DNA of 64,000 bases from Ligula intestinalis (lineage: Eukaryota; Platyhelminthes; Cestoda; Diphyllobothriidea; Diphyllobothriidae): the NCBI GenBank assembly GCA_036362985.1, contig JAYGXS010000004.1, positions 64,634,639 to 64,698,638 of the forward strand, read 5' to 3'. A program made the position numbers and the translations under genes. Below the pieces are notes generated by a model. The model saw only the letters and a program-made list of their open reading frames with translations. It was not told the DNA's origin and searched no databases. Of this stretch, positions 19,861-31,486 are shown piece by piece. The stretch's first letter is position 1, and each line of letters starts with the position of its first letter.

Positions 19861-21849
19861 AAGGGTTGCAACATTCGTGAGGGGAAGGAAACACGGTCAC
19901 GTGGCTCTGAGGCAGGGAGACAGATTTCGTAAACGGAAACAACCATATGTAGTTGGGACAGGAATTCAGTTTGAGAAAGGGCGTTGTGAACTTCAAACTC
20001 TTTTGCCGGAAACAATACTTATGCTCCCAAACCCCTTGAATTTCATCCAAAAATTTGCTGAAGGTAAATTAGGTAAACGTCATACATCCCAAGCGTCATA
20101 TAATGGAGAGACAATGCAATAAAACAAAGAAAGCATGTACGTACAGTATATTAGATCGATCTTTTTAAAATTATAGGAAGGCGTTCAGGTGAATAAGGAT
20201 GCTAACTAACGAAAAAGTTAATGGGAAAACAATAATACAAATTTACATTTGTAATATTTAAAAAAATAGTAATAGGAACCCTCACCGATAATAAAGTATC
20301 CGTACAATTTGGCTGAAATAACTAAAATTTACAACATGGTGTATTGGAGGATTAACAGCCCCTTAGACTGTTATGCTCTGGCTTAGTTGATTTAGGTCTG
20401 TAATTGAAGAACTAATTTTTGTAAGTAGTCAACACAGTTCATATTTCTCCAGAACTTAAGTTAAGCAGTACAATCAGAATAAGTTACACCATCACTTCAT
20501 TCAAAACTTTAGAAATTTACCATTAAACACTAGTATAAATGTTTTTTTGAGCGGAAGTTAAATAAGCATTTAGTGACTAGTACAAAAAAGAGAAGAAACT
20601 ACAGTATTATGTTATAATTTTGTTATTATTATCGCCCTAAAAGGGGAAAAATGAGTGCCGTATTTTTCCAGGGTACAGTACAGTACATTTCATATGAGTA
20701 AATCTATCCAGAAGAAGGCAAATCTTTACCGAAAGTATTTCTTAAATTATAAGTCACATGTTTTGAATTTTCTCCAGCATTGAACGTTCTACATTTTCAA
20801 GTCTTTGTCACCAATTTTACATTAACGACTATAAATATTCATAATTTACTTTAAAATTAAAGCATAAATAGGTTAATATGTTATCTTGCAGATTTTACAT
20901 ATGTCTTAGATTTTTACAAAAAATCGCAGATCCAAATTAAGAAGGTACCTATTTATGTATCATGAATCATAAATAACCAATGCATGACGTAAGACTGTAT
21001 TCGACTGTAAGCTGGGAACAAGCAGGATAGATTCCGGTGTAGTAAACCACAACCTCCACCCTTTCCTATCATATACAATACAAATTAACTGGTCCTTCCT
21101 AAGGTGCATTCACTCTAATGCAGGTAGCGGCTTTGAAAAAAGCCAGGCTGTGTGAAGGGATGAGAGGCAGTTCGCTTGATCTTTGAACTCTGGTATGAAC
21201 AACGGACAGTAATAGCAAATACTTGCTACTGAAACAGCTCAAGTAGAAGAATGCACTGTCGTTGCTATAATGTCAACCATGTGTCAGCAAACAAAACTAG
21301 CCGTCAGACATACCGATTTTCAAGGTTTTTAGACTGCGGTCTACGAGCGGCTGTTTGAAAGAAGAGTCCTGGAAAAGATGTACTGCGTACAATGATTGAG
21401 GAATGCGTTTAGAAGCCTAATGAAAAGGATAAATAAAAAGGTGCCAATTCACGACATGGCATCGCATGCGAAGGTATATTTAAGTATCTCACTTAAATAG
21501 CAAAGTTCTCCTTATAACCAAAAAAGGTTAACCAAGAGCTCATAACGCACTTTTGTCTATTTAAGTACAAAACCGATCTAAATGGTCGTACTGTTTGCTG
21601 CGATTAACGGACTTTCATCGTAAACGCGGTACGTCATAAAAGTGGTGGATCACCACGGGGCAAAATCCGGGTATGAAAAGCACCCGATCCCACCTCTAGT
21701 CGTCTTGACACTGGGCTTGTGTGGGCGAGGAAGGAGAGAATGTGTTAAATGCCATGCGAATCTACTTTCATTCGTATAACCTGGAACACACGCATTGTAA
21801 GAAATTTTTCAGTTGAAGAAGATATTATTTAAGATAAAAAAGTTAACTA
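19861..21849. other. AT-rich non-coding stretch
   Basis: No gene, tRNA or recognised repeat. The region is strongly AT-rich between about 20140 and 20960. The short frames (for example 19820-20122) show no family features. Confidence 0.45.
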
Positions 21850-21989
21850 AATGAATGAATTTTTGAGTTTGACACCCAAAATTGTCTTCGGACTAACACG
21901 AAAAGTGCAATAAACACCTACGATTTTAAAGCTGCCGAAAAAATCAATAGTTATACATGGTGATACGTGATTTGTGGGTGTGGTCTCAG

Positions 21990-22427
21990 TTAGTCTCTGT
22001 TGTGCAGCCTTTGTTTTTTCCATTGGCCTTTGACGTGCTTATAGATACCATCAAACTCTACGTGCCGGTTGATCCACGAATCGATGAAGAGCATGGCTTC
22101 GGAAAATTCCCAGCCAGTTTTGGAGAGGTGATTTCTGACGATGCGGGTTTTATCGCATGCAAAGTTGTTTCCTGTGTCGAGGCAATGCATAGCCAATTTG
22201 GACAAATGTTCGCGTCTCTTCACTGCCAACTGGTGCTGGTGGATGCGTGTTTGGCCACAATATACAGTATCACAATCTCTGCATGGGATTTTGTAGATGG
22301 TTTCTTTCTTATTGACGTAGTTGAATTCATCCTTAGGTTGTACTAGCTGCGTGCGTAAAGTAGCCATCGGTTTGTGCGCCACTTTTATTCGATGTTTCCG
22401 CAAGTGTCCTTCAACGAGTTTACACAC
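21990..22427 (-). pseudogene. PLE GIY-YIG endonuclease domain, open frame
   Basis: A 145-residue open frame: KKETIYKIPCRDCDTVYCGQ holds the paired Tyr motif of GIY-YIG nucleases (here TIYKI ... VYCGQT). It is followed by IHQHQLAVKRREHLSKLAMH, LDTGNNFACDKTRI and WEFSEAMLFIDSWINRHVEFD. The catalytic Arg/His helix and the downstream Glu (SEAMLF) appear present. A small deletion after YCGQT removes a few residues compared with other copies. In PLEs this nuclease opens target DNA. It is isolated from a working RT here, so I treat it as a relic. Confidence 0.8.
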
Positions 22428-22599
22428 ATTCCTTATATGAGAGAGAACTCGCCGTGCATTAGTTTTGGGGGCTTGAGTGGAACAATCTGGTTCCTTTTTT
22501 GCGTTGTTGTTGTTTCATGCATCGGCATATAAAGCGTCTGAGGTAACCATTCTGGGAAAATAAATAAAACACGTAATTGAGCTCTATGCGGGAGGTTTG

Positions 22600-22989
22600 T
22601 TAATCAAAGCAGTGTGTCAATGCTCGAAGTAACAGACTACTGACGGCACTCCGTTCATGAGCGATGGGGTTTTTGCTATCATAGTTAAGCATAACTTTTT
22701 CATGTGTTTCTTTGTGGTAAACGGATGTTTGTAATGTCCCGTCAGTATTTCGCAGCACTAGAACATCCAGAAATGGAAGTCTGTTCTTAACCTTTTTCTC
22801 GCGTATGTCACCGTCTCTGCACCAGCATGTTTTAAGGCGCATGGTGAAAATTGTCGGAGTGGACGGTCTAACTGCCATGTGGAGAGATGCGGTGTTAATC
22901 TTCTTCGGTGGTCTCAGAAGTGTTGCATGCACGATTTTCACTAGTGTGTCGAATGGAGTTTTCAAATAGGTTAGGAAGGCTTTTGTCAA
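22600..22989 (-). pseudogene. PLE reverse transcriptase C-terminal remnant
   Basis: An open minus-strand frame whose second half matches the PLE RT region after the palm: KNRLPFLDVLVLRNTDGTLQ, SVYHKETHEKVMLNYDSKNP and ALTHCFD. The first half (about 50 residues) does not align to the palm by eye, and no YVDD motif is present, so a deletion or rearrangement is likely there. Confidence 0.7.
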
Positions 22990-23030
22990 CCAGACCTTAA
23001 AATATTCCCTTGGGTAGGTTGTATGAGTCT

Positions 23031-23555
23031 TTCTTTTAACGACTGTACGTCAAGGTTATTTTTACCAGAATGATAGATTATACTCTAAATCTAGTTGAGG
23101 CCATGCAGCTGTTTTTAGAGAAGCAAGAAAAAGCAATCCAAACACAATATTTGACTGAAAGCGAAGACCCGTGTTTCTGACCTAATACTGCAAAACTTTG
23201 CGTATTTAAGAAGAAGTGCTTCATACTCAACAGTTTTTTAATAAAACCATGAACTCCAAAAGATTGAGTTAATTTTAGATCATATTGCTTGACAAATTGG
23301 TGACGGTAAAAGCTGATCCAGTGCTGTCTGTCTTCTGTGTTTGGAACCGTGCTTTCGACCATTTGAACTCTCAAGTTTGCAGCCCGGTAGGACAGAAAAA
23401 ACAGCGGATTGTAATTTTACGGGTGAGGTTTAGATGAAAGATCGTCCGCAGCGTCAAATCTAAATTCCGATTGCATTTCCATAACGAGGATGGTGGGATG
23501 TCAATAATCGCATTTTCGCTTATATTGGTAAATTATTTGGGCGCGATGCGCTTAG
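23031..23555. other. Unassigned stretch before the long PLE copy
   Basis: A minus-strand frame at 23374-23078 (98 residues) has no recognisable motif. The right end near 23500-23560 may be the 5' part of the PLE that starts at about 23560, but I cannot place its boundary. Confidence 0.35.
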
Positions 23556-23599
23556 ATCGGCCCGACGATGGGAAACATTTACCCTTGGTGAGGCCTCAA

Positions 23600-26048
23600 C
23601 CTTTTCGCAGATCCGGTGTCGGCACAGATGTCTTGACAATAACGTGTTGCCGAGGAGTGTGAGATACAAGCCGGCGCTGAACACGGAGGCGGCGAGATGC
23701 GTAATTTTTCAAACTGGCAAGAGAATGGTTCGCCTGTTCATTCAAGATTGCCACGCGAGGCAACGCAAATATCGCCAGATAATTGACCACGAGAAGCTGA
23801 AATGCTGTGAGCTCATGGGTGAGGACAGCACAAAACTGCTTCAGCAGAGAGTGCTTGAACGAGCCGGCGACAAACAAGCAATTCATGAAGCGGCACTGGA
23901 GAAAAAATTCCGCAGACTGCACAGTCCAACGTCATCCAGAAAAGACGTACTGGTACACAACCCGTCGTCGAAAAAACTGACGAAAGAGCAAATACAGGTT
24001 CTACAGCACGAAGCCTCATTCAAAACGGCTGATGCTTAACCTGCTTACATGATTGCAGCTGTAAAATCAGTCATAAATCAGACAGAAGCAATGGAGGAGA
24101 CGAAGAATCTTATCCGAAACCAGGTTTCGTCCCTCCTGATGGCTCATCAACCGCGGGAAGTGCTCCCCAAGGTCGAACGCGTTGCATTAAGAGCACTCAA
24201 GGCCGACCGGGACATTGTCATCGTGCCAGCCGACAAGGGACGTCCTACGGTCATATTGGACAGAACGGAATACCTTCAGAAAGCGAAAGACTTACTGAAG
24301 GATCGTCATTTTCATGTTCCTTGTGAAACCAATCCCATCAAAAAGCTGACACGCGAAATAAATTCGACCTTGTTGGCTCTAGAGAACTCGGGTGCAATAA
24401 CGCCGTCTGACCGACGCATGGCGAGGGCACAAGAAACGGCCTTGGCCCGCTTCTATGGCCTCCCAAAAGTAGACAAATACGGTGCTCCTCTCCGACCCAT
24501 CGTATCACTAAAAGGCACTCCAACGTACGGGCTAGCAAAGTGACTGTTTCGGGGTCTCAAATTTCTGACCGCTGATTCGGAGACCACGGTCCGCTTGTCA
24601 ACACAGTTCTTCGAGAAACTTAAAGGGATAAGTTTCTTGCCAAGTGAAGTCATAGTTTCCTTCGATGTCAGGTCTTTTTTTACTTTAATCCCTCAGGATC
24701 TGGCAATCAAGACGGTCGAACTACTCCTACGAAACAAATACGATGAAATGGAGAATCGCTTGGGACAGGCGTAAATCCTACAGCTCCTGAGGTTCTGTCT
24801 CAGGACGTACTTCACGTTTGACGGAACAATCTTTGAACAGGTGAACGGGACACCGATGGGTTCACCGATTTTGGGACTCATAGCTGAGGCGGTCCTGCAG
24901 CGGCTAGAGTCGTTGGTTTGCCAACACCAAAAACCGAAATTCTGGGCTCGGTATGTGGATGACACCTTCGTTGTCATCAAACGGGATCAGGTGCTGACGT
25001 TCAAGGAACGTCTCAACAGCGTCTTTCCGGACATCCAATTTACGATGGAGGAAAGAGAGAACAACCAGCTGGCTTTTCTTGATGTCCTCGTTTGTTGAAA
25101 AGATTGTGGTGGTCTAAAGACTAAAGTATTAAGGAAAGCGACAAGCACACTGCAAGTACTGAGTAACAACAGCAACCACCCAATCAGCCACAAGCGCAGT
25201 TGCGTAAAAACACTCTATCGGTGTGTTGAATCGCACTGCAGCGAAGTGCTTGCGCAAACGAGCTGGCAAACAAAAGCGCACCGACCCCAAGATTTGGCGT
25301 TCGATCCCGTATGTCAAAAACGTATCGGAAGCAGTTGGCTGCCTTCTCGCACCACTTGGAGTTGGAGTCGCACACAGACGAGAGGCAACCACAAGGCGTC
25401 AGATAATGAAGCCAAAAGACCCACTGCCACGGCAAGAAACATCTGGGGTCGTCTACAAGATCTGCTGCAGTTGCGGTCAAAGCAGCTATGTCGGAGAATC
25501 TGGCAGAATTCTCAGGACCCGAATTGCATAACACGTGACGAAATGATGTCAATTCTCAAGTTGCGGCTCATTCAAACAGACCCGGCCACATCTTCAAATT
25601 TGATGAGGCCGAAATTCTCGCAAGAGGTGACAATCGGGTGATCCAAGAACTACTTGCGTCATGGTTCACGGGCCCCCAATCCATCAACAAGTGCAACGAT
25701 TTGCCCAATCCATATTCAATCCTGAGATTCAATGTGGCCAAAGCAAGTCGTCACTTGAGGAACGGGCAGGCCACCGCCTCCTCGTACGCTAACACCGGGG
25801 AGCCAGACGGCCGAGTAATCATCATGCCCGAGCTCACCGCCGTGATGAAAGTTCAACAGGTCAGAGCCCGCGTGCCGTCCAACAAGCAGTCCACGCACAA
25901 GAAGGCAATTAACGTTAATTATCGCCGTATGCTTGCAGCAATGACTGTGTCCTATAAATACTGCAAACGTCTGTGCATACTTAACCTTTCTGCTACTCAT
26001 GTCTCTGATGACGAATCCGCGACGGATATCGAAACGTCAGGGGAATAA
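23600..26048 (+). pseudogene. PLE polyprotein: RT plus GIY-YIG, with stops and frameshifts
   Basis: Frame 23644-24039 carries the PLE N-terminus (LPRSVRYKPAL, FQTGKRMVRLF, a central basic helix, VHNPSSKKLTKEQIQVL). Frame 24049-24543 enters the RT: RALKADRDIVIVPADKGRPT, RFYGLPKVDK, LRPIVSLKGTPTYGLAK. After a stop it continues with FFTLIPQDLAI and FDGTIFEQVNGTPMGSPI, the catalytic RYVDDTFVVIKRDQ (24949-24990) and NNQLAFLDVLVC. The GIY-YIG nuclease GVVYKICCSCGQSSYVGE lies near 25450. The tail ends VSDDESATDIETSGE at 26048. The RT motifs place it with Penelope elements, whose RT is telomerase-like. The catalytic Asp pair is intact although the frame is not. Confidence 0.9.
26001..26042 (+). ncRNA. 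Hammerhead-ribozyme-like motif at the PLE 3' end
   Basis: Order and spacing fit a minimal type I hammerhead. CTGATGA is at 26005-26011, stem II is ATCCG/CGGAT closed by CGA, GAAAC is at 26031-26035, then GTC. A short stem I of about three pairs forms between TCT before CTGATGA and AGG after GTC. The ACGT after GAA is self-complementary, as in PLE hammerheads proposed to act as dimers. The motif overlaps the last codons of the PLE reading frame (VSDDESATDIETSG). Confidence 0.75.
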
Positions 26049-26095
26049 ACATATTGTCCTAACGATCGAGTCTTTGTTTCTTCTTCTTAAGTGCA

Positions 26096-26278
26096 AGTAA
26101 ATTAAACTGCTTGATTTATTAAAGTAAACAGACTTGATCATCTAGTGGTAGGATGTGAGAACTGGTCCCCATCGCCAATCGGGTAAATTTGTGTACTCAG
26201 TGGTTCACCATTCACATGAATTATTAACTCATTTTATGCAGTCATTTTTGATAAGTTAGATTAACTCTCGTTCAGTAC
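26096..26278. other. Short spacer between PLE remnants
   Basis: Nothing coding. A stretch at about 26140-26190 (CATCTAGTGGTAGGATGTG) faintly resembles a tRNA A box but has no matching B box. Confidence 0.3.
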
Positions 26279-26608
26279 ATGATTATAATAATATTTTTGA
26301 AGCATGCCCAAACAACTCCAAATAAAAGCCTCCTAATTGACCGACCAAATGAAGCCTTGCCTATGCACGCCAACTCAAACTGTGCCCATGAATTGACCTG
26401 CATTTGCCGATGCAAGTACATTGGCCGTACGCAAAGGCAATTGACGACCAGGGCTGCTGAACATTTGCCTGCTTGGCTTTTAAAACGCGAAAGCAAAGTA
26501 CCAGGGTCATCTATTACAAAATGCTTACTAGACAGTGGTTACTTCGTTGAGACCAACGCATCTTTCCTCGTTCTTGTTCGAGTACGCACAAACCGGAGCT
26601 TACGTTAA
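26279..26608 (+). pseudogene. Isolated GIY-YIG domain fragment of a third PLE-type lineage
   Basis: An open 109-residue frame has HELTCICRCKYIGRTQRQLT, TRAAEHLPAWLLKRE, SSITKCLLDSGYFVE and a hydrophobic strand FLVLVRV. The YIGRT motif followed by an Arg/His helix is the GIY-YIG signature, and the CxC before it and the PAWL segment are typical of PLE-associated versions. Sequence details differ clearly from the YCGQT and YVGES copies elsewhere in the window, so this is another subfamily. No RT is found next to it. Confidence 0.65.
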
Positions 26609-28084
26609 ATGGAAGATTCCTACATACAGTGGGCGAAACCCGACCTACGTAAGCAACTAGATCATGTAGTCAATCTTCCATTGCCGTGGAAATTATATAC
26701 CACACTTTTCTTTTCCTTAATTCCCCTCACTACTTTCGCCTCAAGTTTAAATTTGGCATAACTTTTGTCCATTTGCCACGTTAAGATGACTTGGCTATTA
26801 TCGATTTTGTAAAAATTCAAAATGATGTGTTTTCTAATTGTTTCGTTATTTATGCACAGAAAGGACGCAGTTGATAAGTTCCATCGAAATTTTTTTGCTC
26901 AGATAAATTCTGATGCTTTGGCCTGCTTCATATTTATATCTGGGGAAAAAAATGCTTGAACTTTCTATTCATATTACAACACGTAGTATAACTAGGCCCA
27001 AATACATACGGTCGTGCATTACTTCGCAGATTACTACCTAACCTCTTATTCCAAGATCACCATAAGACATATGCAGTATGTCTATGAATTCGGTTAAAGC
27101 TCATGGCTTTGTAGTTTTGCATATATTTCGTCACGTTATTTTTATAAACAGGGTGAATTTACTCCGATAAAGTCCTCTATTAACGACAATTGCCTTTCTA
27201 TTTCAGCCTATTGACTGCAGTAGGCATTAATAATGGCTAGGTCGTTAGAAGCCTGGCATCGAAGAAGGTCCTAATGCCAGTCAGTATGACAAAACCAAAC
27301 CTCTTATTCTTATGCCTAGTGCTATGGCAGGACCAAAAAATAAGTGAGAAGTGTTTAAACCATATCTGTTCCAGAATCTTAAAATTTATTCCAACAACGC
27401 TCAAATGCAATGTAAACCAAACTTAAGCAATCACATTTATTTTCATAAACAACGAACGATTTTTGTTTTAAGAATTAGTTTATTTTTAATTTCTGAAGTA
27501 TTTTTCTACGAAATTTAGCAACAAAAACGTTTTGAAAGCATCAACTCTTTCGGACGTAACTAAAATTTCTTTTAAATGATCGCGGAGATGAAGGTCAAAC
27601 AATAGAGTTTCCGCTTATGCGTGTATATTTGGTCACTCCTTTTTGCCCTTGCAAGCCTAGAAGTTATCCACTATGGTAGGAGATACTCTATTATAAAAAA
27701 AGTGAGTTCTTTCATTACTAGTCAAATATTATCTCTTATCTCCAGGTTATTGAAAAAAATTGTCTAGAAAACTCTATTTTCCTTTTGCTATTAATTTGAA
27801 AAAAACGTAACATTCACGGATATTCGTCAGCTGAATATCTAAATAAAGTGGTTTTAAAGAGGTTACCTATTTGAGACTTCTGTTACGGACACACGTGTTG
27901 CCTTACAACGGGTTGTGTTCAGTTGTCTGTTTATAAATACACATTTTTGAAAGGTTGGCATCCCAAGAAGTATAATTTGAAGTCAAAGTCGTACCTTGGG
28001 AAGAGAGGTTTATTGCATAAATTTTCGAGACTGGAGCCCTAGCTCGTCTTTGTGCGCAGAGTAAAATGAGAGTGCCAAAAATAA
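26609..28084. other. AT-rich non-coding stretch
   Basis: No supported gene or repeat was recognised in these roughly 1.5 kb. All reading frames are short. Confidence 0.45.
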
Positions 28085-28865
28085 TTACGGCTTTTGCTCT
28101 GCCTGAAGTTAACCACAAGTTGTGGCTGTGATATTTCGATGATACCTTCGTTATTGTAAGAAAATATCAACTGGCATACTTGCACAACGTTATCAACGCC
28201 ATGATTCCCGTGATAACATTTAGCTCGAAAAGGAAACCGACACCAAACTATCGTTCGTCGACGTCCTTGTACAGCGGAAACTTGACGAACATTGCGCACG
28301 TCTGCCTACCGCAAAGACATTTATGCGGAAGCAATGCTAAACTATGAGAGTAATCATCCTATATCTCATACAAAGGGAGCTGTCAACAGCCTTTTCACTC
28401 GAGCAGGAACGCACTGCTCGGACAACGATGACTACCAGATCGAACTTAGTTATTTGTTCGAATTATTATCTCAAAACAGTTATCCACGGGAATTCGTTCG
28501 TCGAGGCATGAGACAACATGAGTCGACAAGGAATTCTTAAACAGTGACAATCAAACGCTCAAACCATACACCTCGCGAAGCCTTCCTGAGATCAACAACG
28601 TGTATGGGATAGTTTACGGACAATTCAGGAAGAATAACGTTCGGATGGCTCGTAAGCCAACGACGACTTAACGCAACCAACTTGTACACACCAAGGATGG
28701 GTAAAATATTTGGATAAGAAAGCAGTTATCTACAAGATGGCGTGTGGAATGTATCATGCCGTTTATTGCGGTCAGACGGTAAAATCCACATCTGTCCGAA
28801 TCCGCGAACATTAGTTGGCAGCTAAAGGACGAGACCGCTTGTCTTAAGTAGCCATGCACACCCCT
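28085..28865 (+). pseudogene. Penelope-like element fragment: palm end to GIY-YIG, broken
   Basis: Plus-strand pieces: RYFDDTFVIVRKYQLAYLHN with a variant catalytic motif (FDD, about 28131-28150), then KLSFVDVLVQ in a shifted frame, then 28292-28540 with SAYRKDIYAEAMLNYESNHP, ISHTKGAVNSLFTRAGTHC and SYPREFVRRGM. After more breaks comes a GIY-YIG remnant near 28735-28850 (YKMACGMYHAVYCGQT, VRIRE). At least three shifts and several stops. Confidence 0.75.
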
Positions 28866-28912
28866 ACGATAACGAAGGTATCATCGACACATCGCAGCCA
28901 CAACTTGGGGTT
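28110..28912. repeat. Inverted pair of PLE palm fragments
   Basis: The 49 bases at 28110-28158, which encode the RT palm end, recur as the reverse complement at 28865-28912; read on the minus strand it gives PKLWLRCVDDTFVIV. The opposite-strand copy retains a CVDD motif. The two face each other across the fragment at 28160-28860. Confidence 0.75.
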
Positions 28913-28924
28913 GGCGAAGAATAC

Positions 28925-30690
28925 TTGTTTTACACGTTGTAAATGGCTCTCTGGTTCGCTTCGGTACCGAAGGACCAGGTGCAGATGACAGCTTTACATT
29001 TTGTGAGAAGGTCGTCAAGGCCTTAAAGATCGCAAAGGCTGCCAAGCCGAAGAAATGCGTCGACAAGCCATAGAGCTGTTATCCTAACACTCATTTTCGG
29101 TAAATGTTTTTAAAAGATAGCTTATTGTAAACGTGCTGATAGGAACATCGAACAGAATCCGCTTTTACGAAACAAAGCTTTAAAACACAGAAAATAATCG
29201 AAAACTTGTCGGTTAATGTGTAATTAATTGTAATTGAATAATAGCAATATTTTAAGGATAAATTTGACTAAGGAAAATGTATTTTGAGACAAAAAAAGTG
29301 GTAAGGTTATCCATTAAATTTACAAAAAGATTTAAATTTGTTTTTCTTGTTTAAAGCTATTTTTACGTCCGAGAACGCCAAATGTTTTTTAAAAAATGTT
29401 TTTTGAGTTTGCAAACAATTAGTAAGTTTGATATATCTTTTACGTAACATGTTTGCCCACGGTTTCTCATTATTATTTCAAAGTTTTTCGTATTTGTGTT
29501 TATGCCGGTTTGCGAGTAATTGTCTATATACCGCAAAACTTGGCATTTTTCACGACTTTTCCGCCGTACTGTAAAATTGTCTGACAAAACTTCCCTTTTC
29601 TCGAAGGAGTTGCCCCTTGGTCCAGGAGATGCACACTATAAAGGAATCTTGTAAGATTCGAAAAATAAGTTTTTAGGAGAGCAACTACCACTAGATCTGG
29701 TAAATTTTCCGGAATCCTGCAGAATCAGAACTGCAGTAAGACTGCAGTTAAGTGAAGCTTAAATACGATAGGCTTATATGCAAGGGTAAATAAAAATGAA
29801 CCGAATCTTCGCATTTCAGTTCTGTGTGAGTGACACTCGAGGGTTCATCTAGGCCCTCCAAGAGGCAACTTGTGTTGTGACCTAAAAAATTACTGAAAAT
29901 ACAGGTGAGATATTCCAGCACATCTTAAATCCAAGTAAGAACAAAGAAAGATAACTGGTTAGCCTATCGTAGGTTTGCCAAGAAGAAGAAATATAAGAGC
30001 AGTCATTACTAGAGAGATTATCCCTAATGTCAGGGGAAGGCTGAACAAAAAAAGCGGCCTAATTGGTTGGCTGACTTGAACTATTTCCTTTTTTAACTTT
30101 AAACATCTGCGTAACCGGAAAGGGACAAATAGGAGTTGTCGAATCTCAGGAAAAAAACTAAGGAAGACAAACATAACTTCTCGTATTTCATTCACCGCCG
30201 CCATTAACCAATTCTGCACCAGGAAAGACCCGGAAAGACTCGAAAAGTTAACTTTGTGTCAGTTTGCCTGCGCTTTTCATGTGCACGTACATTTGTCATT
30301 TATAGGCATCGGGTGGCCTATTGAGCGCTATATAAGCTTATTCTAAACCTTGCTTGTTTTTTTAAATAAAAAAACGAGCGCATGATGCTAGCCTTGTTTT
30401 GAAGGAAGTCACATCTCCCCTCTATTTTAGGACTTAATCAAGGACGATTTGACGTGATGTTGGCAATTGCAATGTTCGGTAGTTATGCATTGTTGATGAT
30501 CTCACGATGCTAAATAGTTTGTGGGCCTAATTTTGTTAACAGTGAATAGAAGACAATATTGGTGAGCATTTTGATATTCTATTTTCAGAATAAATCATAT
30601 CTTTCTCTCTCTATCCGAGCACAGAAGACACGTACGAAGGAGTCATCAGTGTTAGAAGGCGCTTAACGGACAGATAGCAGCGAACTAGCA
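28925..30690. other. AT-rich non-coding stretch
   Basis: The first 160 bases may be further decayed minus-strand PLE sequence upstream of the CVDD fragment (frame 29066-28881), but no motif confirms it. The remainder shows no gene or recognised repeat. Confidence 0.4.
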
Positions 30691-30699
30691 TACAGTCAG

Positions 30700-31010
30700 C
30701 GAACGCGCTCACGGCAGGCTACCGATCGGCTTACAGTCGGCGACGCGTACTGGCAGTTCATAGACTGATAATTTAAAATTGAAGATGCATTCAGCCGTCA
30801 AGTCAACAGCCAATCGTGCCGGTAGCAAAGTCAGAGCAGAAACAGATCGGCTCGATGGACATAGTTTGCACGCATTTGTTGTCATAAATATGTTGTACCT
30901 TTTACGCACAAATACTTCTGATGTTGAACCCTTTTTTGTCGTGTTCTTCCTTGGGGGACTCACCCAAGGCGTAATTAGGCGGTGATATCCCAGTTTTGGC
31001 AATCGTTAAA
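30700..31010. repeat. Dispersed repeat related to 2155-2265
   Basis: Contains the same ordered words as the 2.2-kb copy (GCTCACGGCAGGCTACCGATCG at the left, GACTCACCCAAGGCGTAATTA and GGTGATATCCC at the right). About 190 extra bases lie in the middle. No coding sequence is supported. Confidence 0.55.
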
Positions 31011-31480
31011 ACAAGCAGATCATGCTTTTTCACAGTTACATGAAATTGATGGTAACAGTGTTAAGAGGATCGCAGTCCCCCACATGGCTGTTCTACTAGC
31101 TTTAATGTCATAGTCAAGAGAACCCTGAAGCTTTTTGCTCATGTGTGAACGTTCAGTTGTCGTGGTTGGAGATCGCGGCACCAACCCGCCACTTTCCTCT
31201 AATACCTATTTTGTCAGCGAAGGTAAACAAACTTGCGGCCACCCTATATGTGAGAAAAGCAGACGTTGGAACGCAACTTTGATGTACGCATAAACCGAGT
31301 TTTAAAATCCCTACAATCCAAATAGCGTATTTAAATAAATGCAACGAAAGTTTTTTTACGAGATAAATCAGAAATTATAGGTAAATGCCCGTTTAAAATC
31401 TGTATGAGATTCACACCAGCCGAACAAAGGGAAAGACACCACGAATTGTGATCGAAAGCGTCAACATGCTATAGCTTATA
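31011..31480. other. Non-coding spacer
   Basis: Nothing recognised. Confidence 0.35.
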
Positions 31481-31486
31481 TCTTTT

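Larger units (their letters stand above)
21850..23030 (-). mobile_element. Penelope-like element copy, 5'-truncated (minus strand)
   Basis: Reads on the minus strand as the end of RT (22989-22600), GIY-YIG nuclease (22427-21990), then a terminal repeat (21958-21851). That terminal repeat matches both arms of the palindrome at 59861-60101 and is related to the inverted repeats around 8705-9835. No catalytic palm remains. It belongs to the subfamily of the 8.7-9.8 kb copy rather than that of the 23.6-26.1 kb copy. Confidence 0.8.
23560..26095 (+). mobile_element. Penelope-like element, nearly complete coding length, inactive
   Basis: This is the best PLE copy in the window. It has an N-terminal region (23560-24040), RT (24049 to about 25100), a connector, a GIY-YIG nuclease (about 25395-25530), a distal tail (25638-26048) that overlaps a hammerhead-like motif, and a pyrimidine-rich end (CTTTGTTTCTTCTTCTT at about 26074-26092). 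Similar 3' ends follow the motifs at 56.6 and 63.1 kb and, on the minus strand, those at 41.15 and 60.99 kb. Internal stops at 24541, 24774 and 25096, plus shifts after 25100 and 25530, make it inactive. Confidence 0.9.
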
